Assembly: GCA_016717705.1 (NCBI GenBank)
Contig: JADKFD010000001.1
Location: 62,001-126,000 of the forward strand
DNA length: 64,000 nucleotides
Source: Rhodanobacteraceae bacterium
GTDB taxonomy: Bacteria > Pseudomonadota > Gammaproteobacteria > Xanthomonadales > SZUA-5
Direction of reading: 5' to 3'
The position numbers and the translations under genes were made by a program. This document shows positions 1 to 9,474 of this stretch, in pieces. How positions within the stretch are numbered: the stretch's first letter is position 1; each line of letters starts with the position of its first letter. Under the pieces are notes generated by a model. That model was not told the DNA's origin, ran no database searches, and saw nothing but the letters and a program-made list of their open reading frames with translations.

Positions 1-726
1 GCCATCGATGCGGTAGCGCACCTTCAGCCGGTTCTCGAAGGGTTCGATGTGGATATCGCTGGCGCGCTGCTCGACCGCGCGCTGCATCACCAGATTGACC
101 AGGCGGATCACCGGCGCCTCGGACGCGAGGTCGCGCAGATGCTCGACGTCGTCCTCGCCGCCGGATTCGTCGCCCGACAGGTTCTCGACGATGGTGCCCA
201 TCGCCGAGCGGCCCTGGCCGTAGTAGCGCTCGATCAGATCGTCGATCTCGCTGCGCAGGCCCACCGAGGATTCGACCTGCTTGCCGGTCGCCAGTGCCAC
301 CGCGTCATGCGCGTACTGGTCCTGCGGATCGGCCACCAGCAAGGTGACCGTGGTTTCGGTCTCGGCGATCGGCACCACGTGGAATTGCTTGAGGAAGCGC
401 ACCGACAGTTGCACCCCCGCCGGCGGCACCTCGGGCGCGTCCTTCGAACTGACCAGCGGCCGTTCCAGCAACTCGCTCAGCGCCTCGGCGACATCGCGCT
501 CGGAGGCCAGCCCCAGGCGCGTCAGCAGCGACACCAGGCCGACGTCATCCTGTTCCTCGAACACGCGCCGCGCACGCGCCAGATCGGTTTCCTTCAGGCG
601 CCCCTTGCGCAGCAGGAACTGGCAGATGCGCTCGTCGAGCTGGTCGGCATCGACCGGCACCGGCACCGCCGTCGGCGCTGGCGCCGGCGTCGGATCGCTG
701 ATTTCGGTCTCGAGGATGGCGTTCAC
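1..726 (-). CDS. gspE: Type II secretion system ATPase GspE, N-terminal part (cut by window edge)
   Basis: The minus strand reads without a stop from a GTG at 726 to position 1, giving 242 residues of a protein whose C-terminal ATPase core lies outside the window. The N-terminal half (roughly residues 25-140) resembles the T2SSE/MshEN domain that docks GspE to GspL. The last stretch starts the N2 domain of the secretion ATPase, with the typical pattern VIRLVNLVMQRA, then ASDIHIEP and VRYRIDG. Proteins of this family assemble as hexamers at the cytoplasmic face of the inner membrane and power pseudopilus assembly. PilB/GspE-type relatives share these motifs, so a type IV pilus ATPase cannot be fully excluded. 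The GTG start is chosen because an AGGTG stretch lies about eight bases before it. Confidence 0.8.
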   Translation of the reverse strand, partial: MNAILETEISDPTPAPAPTAVPVPVDADQLDERICQFLLRKGRLKETDLARARRVFEEQDDVGLVSLLTRLGLASERDVAEALSELLERPLVSSKDAPEVPPAGVQLSVRFLKQFHVVPIAETETTVTLLVADPQDQYAHDAVALATGKQVESSVGLRSEIDDLIERYYGQGRSAMGTIVENLSGDESGGEDDVEHLRDLASEAPVIRLVNLVMQRAVEQRASDIHIEPFENRLKVRYRIDG

Positions 727-758
727 GCGTTTCGCACCTGGTTGGGCATTGCAGGAAA

Positions 759-1413
759 TCAGGACTTGCTGTCGGGACTGCTGGTTCCCACGTCCGGCAA
801 TTCACTGCCCTCGATGGTGATCAGGTTCTTGATGAATGCCTGGTTGAAGGCGACCCACAGAATCACCGGGGTGATCGCCGGCAGCACCAGATAGCCGAAC
901 TGATAGCAGAAGGCGATGACGTCCGGGGCAATCGCCGCGGTCTGCGCACCTGGCGATGGGCTTGGCGCCCAGCGTCTCCGGCGACGAACCGGCCAGCATC
1001 GACAGCTTTTCCGGCGGCTTGATGCCCATCGAAACCAGTGCATCGAACACCGTACCGAACACCTGGACACCGATCAACACCACCAGACTGACGCCGATCT
1101 GCAGCGCCCGGCGGGCATGGCTGAGCGGCGTCGCCATCACCAGGCCGACCAGCACCGGGATGCAATAGCCGTAGATCATCGGATTGACGTCGAAACCCAG
1201 TTCCACCGGGCGCAGCCCCTCGGGCACGACGCGAAAGTAGAAGTCGATCTGGTGCTGGGTCAACTCGGTACGCGCGAAGCTGCCATCGAACAACGCGCCC
1301 ATGACCTGCCCCGCGAGACCGGCGATCGGCTGCACCCACAGCTGGGCGAAATTGAACCAGACAAAGAACGACAGCGGCAGCCAGAGCACCGCAAGGAACA
1401 ACAGGGACTTCAT
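759..1413 (-). CDS. Multi-pass membrane protein with one frame break; possible exosortase H-associated protein
   Basis: Two minus-strand frames together encode a hydrophobic protein of about 217 residues: an N-terminal part starting MKSLLFLAVLWLPLSFF (start at 1413; upstream ATGs at 1425 and 1464 are possible) and a C-terminal part with FCYQFGYLVLPAITPVILW. The switch between frames lies near 940-955, and removing one base (for example one C in a CCC run) joins them. About four to five membrane helices are visible. The pattern of a hydrophobic N-terminus, a central FYFRVVPEGL segment and a C-terminal QFGYLxLPAxxPVxLW helix recalls the small membrane protein annotated as exosortase H-associated in Xanthomonadales; this is from memory and no exosortase is in the window. 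It sits between purL and gspE on the same strand. The function is unproven. Confidence 0.5.
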
Positions 1414-1447
1414 CGGGCCGAACATGGGACCCGAGCGGGTTTCGTCA

Positions 1448-1471
1448 CTCTCACCACTCACCACTCACCGC
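1448..1471. repeat. GTAGTGA-type heptamer run (half element)
   Basis: A short run of CACTCAC-type heptamers fills the gap between the purL stop and the next gene. It belongs to the same heptamer family found at 15793-16001, 17481-17707, 39109-39421 and 60146-60188. It makes the apparent N-terminus of the longest downstream ORF (MVSGES) an artefact of repeat translation. Confidence 0.6.
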
Positions 1472-1473
1472 TC

Positions 1474-4400
1474 CTAGCCCACAAACACCCGCGCATTGCG
1501 GAACATCCGCAGCCATGGCGAGGCGTCGCCACCGGCTGGCGCCCAGCTCATCTGCACGCGCCGGTGGATGCGTTCGGGGTGCGGCATCAGGATCAGCGTG
1601 CGGCCATCGCGCGTGGTGAAACCGGTGTAGCCGTCGGGCGATCCATTCGGGTTCGCTGGATAAGTGTGCGCCGGACGACCGTCGCTTTCGATGAACCGCA
1701 ATGCCGGCCTGGCGCTGGCCGGCATCGGCTGACCACCCCAGTCGACCCGGCCCTCGCCATGCGAGACCACCAGCGGCAGGCGGGAGCCGGCCATGCCGGC
1801 CAGCAGCACACTGGGTGAATCCATGATTTCGACCTGCACCAGGCGTGCTTCGTACTGCTCGGAATGATTGCGCAGGAAGCGCGGCCAGCCTTCGGCGCCC
1901 GGCACCAGGTCCTTGAGGCCGCTCATCATCTGGCAACCATTGCACACGCCGAGCGTGAAGCTGCCCGGATCGGCGAAAAAGGCGCGGAACTGCTCCGCCA
2001 GTTCCGGGTGGTGCGCGATGCCCTTGGCCCAACCCTGTCCGGCACCGAGCACATCGCCATAGGAAAACCCGCCGCACGCGGCCAGGCCGCGGAACTGCGA
2101 CAGCCGCCAGCGGCCACTTTCGAGGTCACTGACGTGCACATCGATGGCATCGAAGCCGGCGCGGTCGAAAGCCGCCGCCATTTCGACATGGCCGTTGACC
2201 CCCTGCTCGCGCAGGATGGCCACGCGCGGCCGCGCGCCGGTGGCAATGTAGGGCGCAGCGATGTCGGCGTCGGCATCGAAGCTCGGCGCAAACACCAGGC
2301 CGGGCGCCGCGTAGTCGCGCAGGCGCTGGTATTCCTGATCGGCGCTGGCCGGATTGTCGCGCTCGCGCTGGATGCGCCAGGAGGTTTCACCCCAGGCGCC
2401 GATCAGCTCGCCCATTGCGGCGTCGATCAGGGTCTGGTTGCCCTGCACGACGCGCAATCGCGCGTCGGTGCGCGCCTCGCCCAGGCGACGCAGCGGCGCC
2501 GTCATGCCCGCAGCATGCGCCGACGCCAGCAAGGCCGGGACAACGTCGTCGTCGACCTCGATCAGCACGCCCAGCTCTTCGTTGAACAACTTGCTCAGCG
2601 CGTCCTTCTTTTGTAGAGCGGAGCTTGCTCCGCTGCTGTGGCTGTCCAGCACCAGCTCCAGCCCCAGGCGCGCCGCAAACGCCATTTCCAGCGCCGCAAC
2701 GATCAATCCACCATCGCTGCGATCGTGCCAGGCGAGGATACGGCCGCTGCGCTTTTCGCTGCTCAGCCATTCGAGCGCGCGGCGGAAGGCCAGCGGATCG
2801 TCGAGGTCGGGCGCCACATCGCCGAGCACGCCATGCACCTGCGCCAGCGCGCTGCCGCCCAGGCGCGGCTGCGCAGCGCCCAGATCAGCAGCCAGATCGA
2901 ACTGGCGCCATCACGCCGCTTCAGCTCCGGCGTCAGCGTGCCGCGGACGTCCGCGACCCGCGCGAAGGCGCTGATGATCGGCGACACCGGCGAGCGCGTG
3001 CGGCATTCGCTGCCATCCTCGGCGCGCCACTGCGCGCGCATCGACAAGGAATCCTTGCCCACCGGGATGCCCAGGGCCAGCGCCGGGCAGAGTTCGCGGC
3101 CGAGCGTTTCGACCGCGGCGTACAGCGCGCCGTCCATCGCCGGATCGCCCACCGCCGCCATCCAGTTGGCCGACAGCTTGATGTCTTCCAGACGCTCGAC
3201 GGGCGCTGCGTAGAGATTGGTCAGTGCCTCGCCGACCGCCATGCGCGCGGCGGCGCGCGCGTCGAGCAGCGCCAGCGGCGTGCGCTCGGCGATGCACATG
3301 GCCTCGCCGGTGTAGCCGGAAAAATCCGCCAGCGTCACCGCCACATCGGCGACCGGCGTTTGCCACGCTCCGACCAACTGGTCGCGATGGCACAGGCCGC
3401 CGACGCTGCGATCGCCGATGGTGATCAGGAACTGCTTGCTGCCGACCGCCGGGAACTTCAGCACGCTCAGCAGCGCGGATGTCAGATCGACCGTCGCCAG
3501 GTCCAGGGCGTTACCGGGCTGCGGTTGATGGCGCAAGCCTTGACGCTGCATCTTCGGCGCCTTGCCGAACAGCACATCCATCGGCAGGTCGATCACCGGC
3601 GTGCCACTCAGGGTCACCCGCAGATGCTGCTCGGCAGTGGCGTGACCGACGGCCGCGTACAAACAGCGTTCGCGCTGCGCCAGCGCGGCAAAGCGCGGCA
3701 GATCCTGCGCGCGCACGCCCAGCACATAGCGTTCCTGCGCCTCGTTGCACCAGATCTGCATCGGGCTCATGCCCGGATCGTCGTTGAGCACGGCGCCCAG
3801 GTCGATGTCGCCACCGACTTCGCTGTCGTGCAGCAACTCGGGGATGGCGTTGGACAGGCCACCGGCGCCGACATCGTGGACGCTGACGATCGGGTTGGTC
3901 TCTCCCAGCGCGATGCAGCGATCGATGACTTCCTGGCAGCGGCGCTCCATCTCGGCGTTGTCGCGCTGTACCGAGGCGAAATCGCGCGCGGCGCTGCCGA
4001 CGCCACTGGCCTGCGAGGACGCGGCGCCGCCGCCGAGGCCGATCAGCATCGCCGGTCCGCCGAGCACGATGACCACATCGCCCGCCTGCAGCACGCGCTT
4101 GTCGACGTCTCCCGCGCGCACGCTGCCCAAACCTCCGGCGATCATGATCGGCTTGTCGTAGGCGTAGCCGCTGGTGCCGCCGTCCGGGAAATGCTCGAAG
4201 GTGCGGAAGTAACCGCCGAGCGCCGGCCGGCCGAATTCGTTGTTGAAGGCCGCCGCGCCAATCGGACCCTCGCTCATGATGCGCAGCGGACTGGCGAGGT
4301 GCGCCGGCAGCGGTCGCGCCGATTCCCACGGCTGCGGCGCGTCGGCAAAGCGCAAGTGGGAGACCGTGAATCCGGTCAACCCGGCCTTCGGGCGCGCACC

Positions 4401-5345
4401 GCGCCCGGTGGCGCCCTCATCGCGGATTTCGCCACCGGCACCGGTCGCGGCGCCGGCATAGGGGGCAATCGCGGTCGGATGGTTGTGCGTCTCGACCTTG
4501 ATGCACAGATGGATCGGCTCGACATGCGCCCGATACTGGCCATCGCCATCGGCAAAGAAGCGCGCGCCGGGCAGGCCTTCGAGCACCGCCGCGTTGTCCT
4601 TGTAGGCAACCAGAGTACCCTGCGGCGTGCTCGCGTGGGTGTGCTTGATATGGCCGAACAGGCTGGAGGGCTGCGACTGCCCATCGATGGTCCAGCTGGC
4701 GTTGAACACCTTGTGGCGACAATGCTCCGAATTGGCCTGCGCGAACATCATCAATTCGGCATCGGTGGCGGCGCGACCGAGTTCGGCGTAACGGACCGCC
4801 AGGTACTCCACTTCGTCGCTGCTCAACGCCAGCCCGAGGCTGGCATTGGCTGCGGCCAGACTGGCCTCGTCGCTCGGCAGGAACACCAGCGGCGCTGCCT
4901 GGGGATGAGCGTGCAGTTGCGCGAATTGCGCGGGATCGCCGAGCACGCTCTGGGTCATCGGGTCGTGCAGCAGCGCCTCCACCTGCGCAAGCTCGCTCGC
5001 CGATTGCGGCAACAGGTCAAACGCATAGCGCAGCAAGCGCTCGACGCGCTCGACCGCAAGCCCGCAACGATGCAGGATGTCGGTGGCCTTGCTCGACCAC
5101 GGCGAGCGCGTACCCAGGCGCGGCGCAATCCAGCGCGAGCCTGCGGGATCGGCGACGGGCGCCAGAGCGCCCCATTGCAGCACTTCGGCCAGTTCCTGGT
5201 CACTCAGGGTATCCGGCGCGCCGAAGACGACGAACACCTCGCTGACGCTGGCCACTCGCGCACGCAAGGGCTGCAAGCGCTTGTTGAGGGCATCCAGGCG
5301 GAACGCAGACAGGGCCGGAGCCCCGGGAATCGAGCGTATCGGCAT
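1474..5345 (-). CDS. purL: Phosphoribosylformylglycinamidine synthase (one frame break near 2886)
   Basis: This is the long single-chain FGAM synthase that converts FGAR, glutamine and ATP to FGAM in step four of purine synthesis. The N-terminal 800 residues carry the AIRS-like synthetase domains, with the conserved VETHNHPTA stretch for substrate binding. The C-terminal glutaminase domain has GVCNGCQMM around the nucleophile cysteine and PHPER near the end. The start at 5345 (MPIRSIPGAPAL) fits the family. The gene is split over two frames. Adding one base near 2886 (GGATC read as GATC) restores WLLDLGAAQ and gives 1290 residues, the normal length. An in-frame REP copy at 2608-2639 adds residues SHSSGASSALQKK in a position where relatives run straight to LFNEELG. 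The break is most likely a sequencing error, because the gene is otherwise intact. Confidence 0.93.
2608..2639. repeat. REP-C palindrome inside purL coding sequence
   Basis: The 32 bases here match, without a mismatch, the intergenic copy at 15273-15304. The core is GAGCGGAGCTTGCTCCGCT-like, a perfect palindrome. In the purL frame it is translated without a stop. Confidence 0.9.
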
Positions 5346-5477
5346 CGGGGCTTCAGACGGTTGAGGCGGGCGGATCATACAGGGCGCGGCGCCGCGGGGG
5401 CGCCGCAGCATCAGCGGCCTGCAGCAGCAGTGGGCGAACGGCCTGCGACGACGTCGCGCCAGCTCCGCCAGCGCAGC

Positions 5478-6236
5478 CTACTTGCCCTTGGCCGATGCGT
5501 CTGCCTCGGCCATGGACGCTTCGACCTGCGTCAGTCGTTGTTCCAACTGGTCCGGCGTCACGTAGCCGGGGGCGACGTTGCCGTCCGGGAACACCAGGGT
5601 CGGCGTGCCGGTCACACCCATCTGCTGACCCAGGTTGTACTGCGCCTCGATCGGATTGATGCAAGTCGCATTGCCCGGGTCCTCTCCCGCCTTGGCCTTG
5701 GTCAACGCGCCCTGCTGATCCTTGGCGCACCAAGTGGCGACCGCCTTGCGGTAGGAGTCGGAGCCGATGCCGGCGCGCGGGAACATCATGTACTCGATCT
5801 GGATGCCACGCGCGTTGTACTCCTCCATGTGCTTGTGCAGCTCACGGCAGTAGCCGCAATCGATGTCGGTGAACACGGCGACCGTGTGCTTGACCTCGCC
5901 CTTGGGCTTGAACACGATGCGCTGGCTGCTCGGCGCGTTGGCCAGCAATCCACGACGCAAGCCGGCCCTGCGCTGTTCGGTCAGATCGATCTTGCCCGGC
6001 ACGTCCATCAGCGAGCCCTGGACCAGGTATTTCCCATCGGCCGTCATGTAGACGATCTGCCCGCCAAGGTTGACCTCGAACAGTCCCGCGATCGGCGTCT
6101 CGCGAACCTCGTCGACCTTGATGTTGGCATTCAAGGTCTTCAACGACGCGGCAATTGCGGCATCGGGCTTGTCCTGCGCGGCCAGGCCCGCGCTGACGAA
6201 CATGCCGACAGCGGCCATCCAATACCCATTGCGCAT
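5478..6236 (-). CDS. dsbC: DsbC-family periplasmic thiol:disulfide isomerase
   Basis: The 252-residue product has a signal peptide (MRNGYWMAAVGMFVSAGLAA), an N-terminal dimerisation part (about residues 22-90) and a thioredoxin fold with the redox motif CGYC at residues 127-130, preceded by FTDID. The cis-proline region reads GTPTLVFPDG. A second cysteine pair (ATWCAK and NATCIN) matches the structural disulfide of DsbC. The protein would shuffle wrong disulfides in the periplasm and be kept reduced by DsbD. The start at 6236 is favoured over upstream ATGs because an AGGAGA ribosome site lies seven bases before it and the signal peptide begins there. It lies in the same direction as purL downstream, with a 132-base gap. 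Confidence 0.88.
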   Translation of the reverse strand: MRNGYWMAAVGMFVSAGLAAQDKPDAAIAASLKTLNANIKVDEVRETPIAGLFEVNLGGQIVYMTADGKYLVQGSLMDVPGKIDLTEQRRAGLRRGLLANAPSSQRIVFKPKGEVKHTVAVFTDIDCGYCRELHKHMEEYNARGIQIEYMMFPRAGIGSDSYRKAVATWCAKDQQGALTKAKAGEDPGNATCINPIEAQYNLGQQMGVTGTPTLVFPDGNVAPGYVTPDQLEQRLTQVEASMAEADASAKGK

Positions 6237-6407
6237 CTTAATCTCCTGAAGTGTCGGGCGACCGGGAACGGTGGTCGAAAGCCCATGGACCGCGCCTTGC
6301 GGACAAAGTTCCACGAAATTCGATCATTGATGAGTGCAAGTGAGGACCTTGCGAGGGTCGCCCCCAGCCGCAGGCGTTGCCCCAGGGCAGGCGCATTCCG
6401 TCGTCAC

Positions 6408-6433
6408 GGCGCGGGCAACGTGACCTACGATCG
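6408..6433. repeat. REP-F fragment
   Basis: The sequence GCGGGCAACGTGACCTAC matches one arm of the REP-F family (GTAGGTCACGTTG) also seen at 41737, 46942, 48272 and 54442. It lies just past the end of the hemolysin III-type gene. Confidence 0.5.
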
Positions 6434-6450
6434 GCGCCGCCGGGATGCCA

Positions 6451-7149
6451 TCACGAACCCGGCGCCGGACTCAAGGCCAGCACCTGAATCAACACGGCCG
6501 CGAAATGGCAGACGCTGCCGGCCAGAACGAAACCATGCCAGATGGCGTGCGCATACGGTAGCCGACGGCTCATGTAAAACACCGTACCCAGCGTGTAGGC
6601 GATGCCGCCCGCCATCAGCCAGGCAAAGGCCCCTTGCGGCAGCGCCTTCATCAGCGGTTCGATGGCGATGACGACCAGCCAGCCCATCGCCAGATAGATG
6701 CCGGTCGACAGCCAGTGAAAGCGGCCGGTGTAGTAGAGCTTGAACACGATGCCGGCGAGCGCCAGGCCCCAGATCAACCCGAACAGCGTCCAGCCCCAGG
6801 GGCCGCGCAGGCTGGTCAGGGTGAACGGCGTGTAGGTGCCGGCGATCAGCACGTAGATCATGCAGTGGTCGAAGACCTTCAGGCGCGCCTTGATCTTGAC
6901 GTGGCTGACGGCGTGGTAGAGCGTCGAGGCCACATACAGCAGCAGCAGGGAGGCGCCGTAGACCGAGGCGCCGATCACGGCCCAGCGATCGGCGTAGATC
7001 GAGGCCAGCGTGATCAGCACGGCAGCGCCAGCGAGCGCGACGACAGCGCCAGCGCCGTGGGTCAAGGCGTTCAGCAACTCTTCGAGATGCAGACCGGGGT
7101 GGCCTTCCGATGGCTGGGCATCGGAGGGCACCCGCAGCGAGTCGTTCAT
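6451..7149 (-). CDS. Hemolysin III / PAQR-family membrane protein (YqfA-like)
   Basis: The 232-residue protein has seven predicted membrane helices and the conserved residues of the PAQR/hemolysin III family: an SxxxH motif (STLYHAV), an aspartate-histidine pair (FDHCMIY) and a C-terminal HAIWHGFVLAGSVCHF. In this superfamily these histidines and the aspartate bind zinc and form a ceramidase-like site. Bacterial members are linked to membrane lipid homeostasis, and true haemolysis is doubtful. It stands alone on the minus strand, next to the divergent rib operon. Confidence 0.85.
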   Translation of the reverse strand: MNDSLRVPSDAQPSEGHPGLHLEELLNALTHGAGAVVALAGAAVLITLASIYADRWAVIGASVYGASLLLLYVASTLYHAVSHVKIKARLKVFDHCMIYVLIAGTYTPFTLTSLRGPWGWTLFGLIWGLALAGIVFKLYYTGRFHWLSTGIYLAMGWLVVIAIEPLMKALPQGAFAWLMAGGIAYTLGTVFYMSRRLPYAHAIWHGFVLAGSVCHFAAVLIQVLALSPAPGS

Positions 7150-7360
7150 CAGCTGGCCTGGCGATTTGACCCTGACAGGGTGCGCCGGGGTGGGTTGAGG
7201 CGGGTCACGGGAATGGGGCTAGGCGGTAAACGGGGAGACGCGGCGCGGCGGCCGCGGCGCTGCGGGGAGGGTCCGGACCCACCGAAGCACGACTCCGCTC
7301 AGCGGACATCCATACAAGCCGGGTAGACTCTCGCCCCCCTGATATGGATGTATCGATGGC

Positions 7361-7834
7361 ATGGAACGCATCGAAGGTGATTTCAGCACGCCCGTCGGGC
7401 GCATCGCGATTCTGGCCTCGCGTTTCAATGATCTGGTGGTCAGCCGCCTGATCGATGGCGCGCGCGACGCTCTGCTGCGCCATGGTGTCGAGGACGCAGA
7501 CTTGTGCCTGATCCGCGTACCCGGCGCCTTTGAGCTGCCGCTGACTGCGGACAAGATCGCGGCCAGCGGTCGCTATGCAGCCATCGTCGCGCTCGGTTGC
7601 GTGATTCGCGGCGACACCGCGCATTTCGATTTCGTGGCCGGCGGCGCCGCCAATGGCCTGATGCAGGTCGCGCTGGATCACGGCCTTCCGGTCGGCTTTG
7701 GCGTGCTCACCACCGACAGCATGGAACAGGCACTCGATCGCGCCGGCGGCAAGTCCGGCAACAAGGGCGCCGACGCGGCGCTGGCGATCATCGAGCAACT
7801 CAATCTGCTGCAACAGCTGGAGCCCGAACAGTGA
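7361..7834 (+). CDS. ribH: 6,7-dimethyl-8-ribityllumazine synthase
   Basis: The 157-residue protein has the lumazine synthase motifs ILASRFN (substrate binding), VPGAFELP, ALGCVIRGDTAHFDF with the catalytic histidine, and GVLTTDS. It joins the aminouracil and butanone-phosphate precursors in the penultimate step of riboflavin synthesis. The last bases overlap the next gene (GTGA), so ribH and nusB are probably translationally coupled. I looked for an FMN riboswitch in the 211 bases upstream and saw none. Confidence 0.95.
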   Translation: MERIEGDFSTPVGRIAILASRFNDLVVSRLIDGARDALLRHGVEDADLCLIRVPGAFELPLTADKIAASGRYAAIVALGCVIRGDTAHFDFVAGGAANGLMQVALDHGLPVGFGVLTTDSMEQALDRAGGKSGNKGADAALAIIEQLNLLQQLEPEQ

Positions 7835-8271
7835 AACCGACCCGGCCGTTCCCCGAACGCGCCCGCGCGCGTCGTCGTGCGCTGCAGGCGCTGTACCAGT
7901 GGCAGATCGGCGGCGGCCCGATGCACCGGATCATCAGCCAGTTCAACGAAGAGCAGGACATGGCGATCGCCGACGGCGCCTATTTCTCCGAGCTCTTGCT
8001 CGGCGTCGAGGCGCATCTGGATGAACTCGATGGCGCCATCGCGCCATTCGTCGATCGCCGCATGGATGAGGTCGATGCCATCGAGCGCGCGGCGCTGCGC
8101 CTGGGTGCCTTCGAACTGATGCACCGGCTCGACGTCCCCTATCGCGTGGTCCTCAACGAAGCCGTCGAACTGGCCAAGGATTTCGGCGCCGAAGGCGGCC
8201 ACACCTACGTCAACGGCGTGCTCGACAAACTGGCGCGGCGGGTGCGCAGCACGGAACTGCAGGGACGCTGA
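7831..8271 (+). CDS. nusB: Transcription antitermination factor NusB
   Basis: This 146-residue protein starts at a GTG (7831) that overlaps the ribH stop. It carries the NusB signature: RRRALQALYQWQ at the N-terminus, a central SELLLGV, and VLNEAVELAKDFG followed by YVNGVLDKLAR at the end. NusB binds boxA RNA together with S10 and supports antitermination on rRNA operons. The ribH-nusB pairing is conserved across proteobacteria. Confidence 0.95.
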   Translation: MKPTRPFPERARARRRALQALYQWQIGGGPMHRIISQFNEEQDMAIADGAYFSELLLGVEAHLDELDGAIAPFVDRRMDEVDAIERAALRLGAFELMHRLDVPYRVVLNEAVELAKDFGAEGGHTYVNGVLDKLARRVRSTELQGR

Positions 8272-8305
8272 GCGCCGGCTCGTCACCACCTGAGAGCTGT
8301 TTTGG

Positions 8306-8468
8306 GGGACGCAAAGGACGCAAAGTGCGCAAAGGCGCGACGCAAAAGGCGTTGGTCGATTGCCAGTTGGCATTTCGGTGGGGAGCGGCGGCGGCGCAAC
8401 GGCAGTTCTCTGATGACTTGAATCGCTCTCCTTTGCGTACTTTGCGTCCCTTTGCGTACTTTGCGTCC
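8306..8468. repeat. GGACGCAAA-bounded inverted element between nusB and thiL
   Basis: Three near-copies of GGACGCAAAGG-type units run from 8306 to 8348, and four copies in the opposite orientation (TTTGCGTCC, TTTGCGTAC) run from 8430 to 8468, with about 80 bases of unique sequence between. The arms could pair as a long imperfect stem. A related run, GGACGCAATGGACGCAAAGG, lies at 58708-58750. No ORF worth calling lies inside. Confidence 0.75.
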
Positions 8469-8499
8469 AAATCTACAGCCCCCATTCGGAGCCCGAAGC

Positions 8500-9474
8500 A
8501 TGCCGGGTGAATTCGCCTTCATCGACAGCCTGCGCGCCCGTGTCCGCAGCAACGATGGCGTGGTGCGCGGTATCGGCGACGACGCCGCCATCGTGCGTTT
8601 TGCGCCGGGCGAGGAGTGCGTGGTCACCACCGACACGCTGGTCGCCGGGGTGCATTTTCCGCTCGACGCGGCGCCGGCCGACATCGGTTACAAGACCGCT
8701 GCGGTCAACTTGAGCGATCTGGCGGCGATGGGTGCGACGCCGCGCTTTTGCACGCTGGCGCTGACCCTGCCGAGCCTGGATGGCGGCTATGTCGAGCCCT
8801 TGATCAAGGGACTGCTGGCGCTGCTCGATACGCATCAGGTCGCGCTGGTCGGCGGCGATACCACGCGCGGGCCGATGTCGCTGACGCTGACGGCGATCGG
8901 CAGTCTGCCGGCCGGTACCGCGCTCGGTCGCGATGGTGCGCGCGCGGGGGATGTGGTGTACGTCAGCGGCACCCTGGGCGACGCTGCCGCGGCGCTGGCG
9001 CTGCGCGGTCAGAGGGGCGACAGCCTGGACGGCGAACGCAAGCTGGCGCGCACCCGCCTGCAGCAGCGCCTGGCGCGGCCGACGCCACGGGTGGCGCTGG
9101 GTCAGGCGCTGCGCGGTATCGCCCATGCCTGCATCGATGTCTCCGACGGACTGGCCGCCGATCTCGGACACATCTGCCGCGCCAGCGGTCTGGCGGCGGT
9201 GCTCGATTCGGTGGCGCTGCCGGCGTCGCGCGCCCTGCTGACACTGGTCGACGATCCCGGTCAGCGGCTGGCGCTGCAACTGGGTGGCGACGACTACGAG
9301 CTGTGCTTCAGCGTCGCCCCTGAAAACGAAGAGCAACTGGCGGCGATCGCCGCCGCCACGCACACCGCGCTGACGCGCATTGGTACGCTCGGTCCCGGCG
9401 AGGGCGTGCATTTCCTCGATGCGGACGGCCGCATCATGAGCGCGCCGGCTGCCGGCTATGAGCACTTCCGATGA
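8500..9474 (+). CDS. thiL: Thiamine-monophosphate kinase
   Basis: The 324-residue protein starts at 8500 (MPGEFAFIDSL) with a GGAG site nine bases upstream; a longer upstream ORF would only translate the repeat element. Family motifs are GIGDDAAIV, TTDTLVAGVHF, NLSDLAAMGA, GGDTTRGP and a late GGDDYEL. ThiL phosphorylates thiamine monophosphate to the active cofactor thiamine diphosphate. It overlaps pgpA by four bases (ATGA), the usual arrangement in gammaproteobacteria. Confidence 0.94.
   Translation: MPGEFAFIDSLRARVRSNDGVVRGIGDDAAIVRFAPGEECVVTTDTLVAGVHFPLDAAPADIGYKTAAVNLSDLAAMGATPRFCTLALTLPSLDGGYVEPLIKGLLALLDTHQVALVGGDTTRGPMSLTLTAIGSLPAGTALGRDGARAGDVVYVSGTLGDAAAALALRGQRGDSLDGERKLARTRLQQRLARPTPRVALGQALRGIAHACIDVSDGLAADLGHICRASGLAAVLDSVALPASRALLTLVDDPGQRLALQLGGDDYELCFSVAPENEEQLAAIAAATHTALTRIGTLGPGEGVHFLDADGRIMSAPAAGYEHFR

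Noticed and set aside
2625..6671. A 1348-codon open frame on the plus strand
   Set aside because: It is antisense to purL and dsbC and its arginine/glutamine/histidine-rich translation is typical of GC-rich shadow frames.
7150..7360. FMN riboswitch upstream of ribH
   Set aside because: I could not find the conserved AGGAUAUU and GAGGGUUC-type elements or a multi-stem layout.
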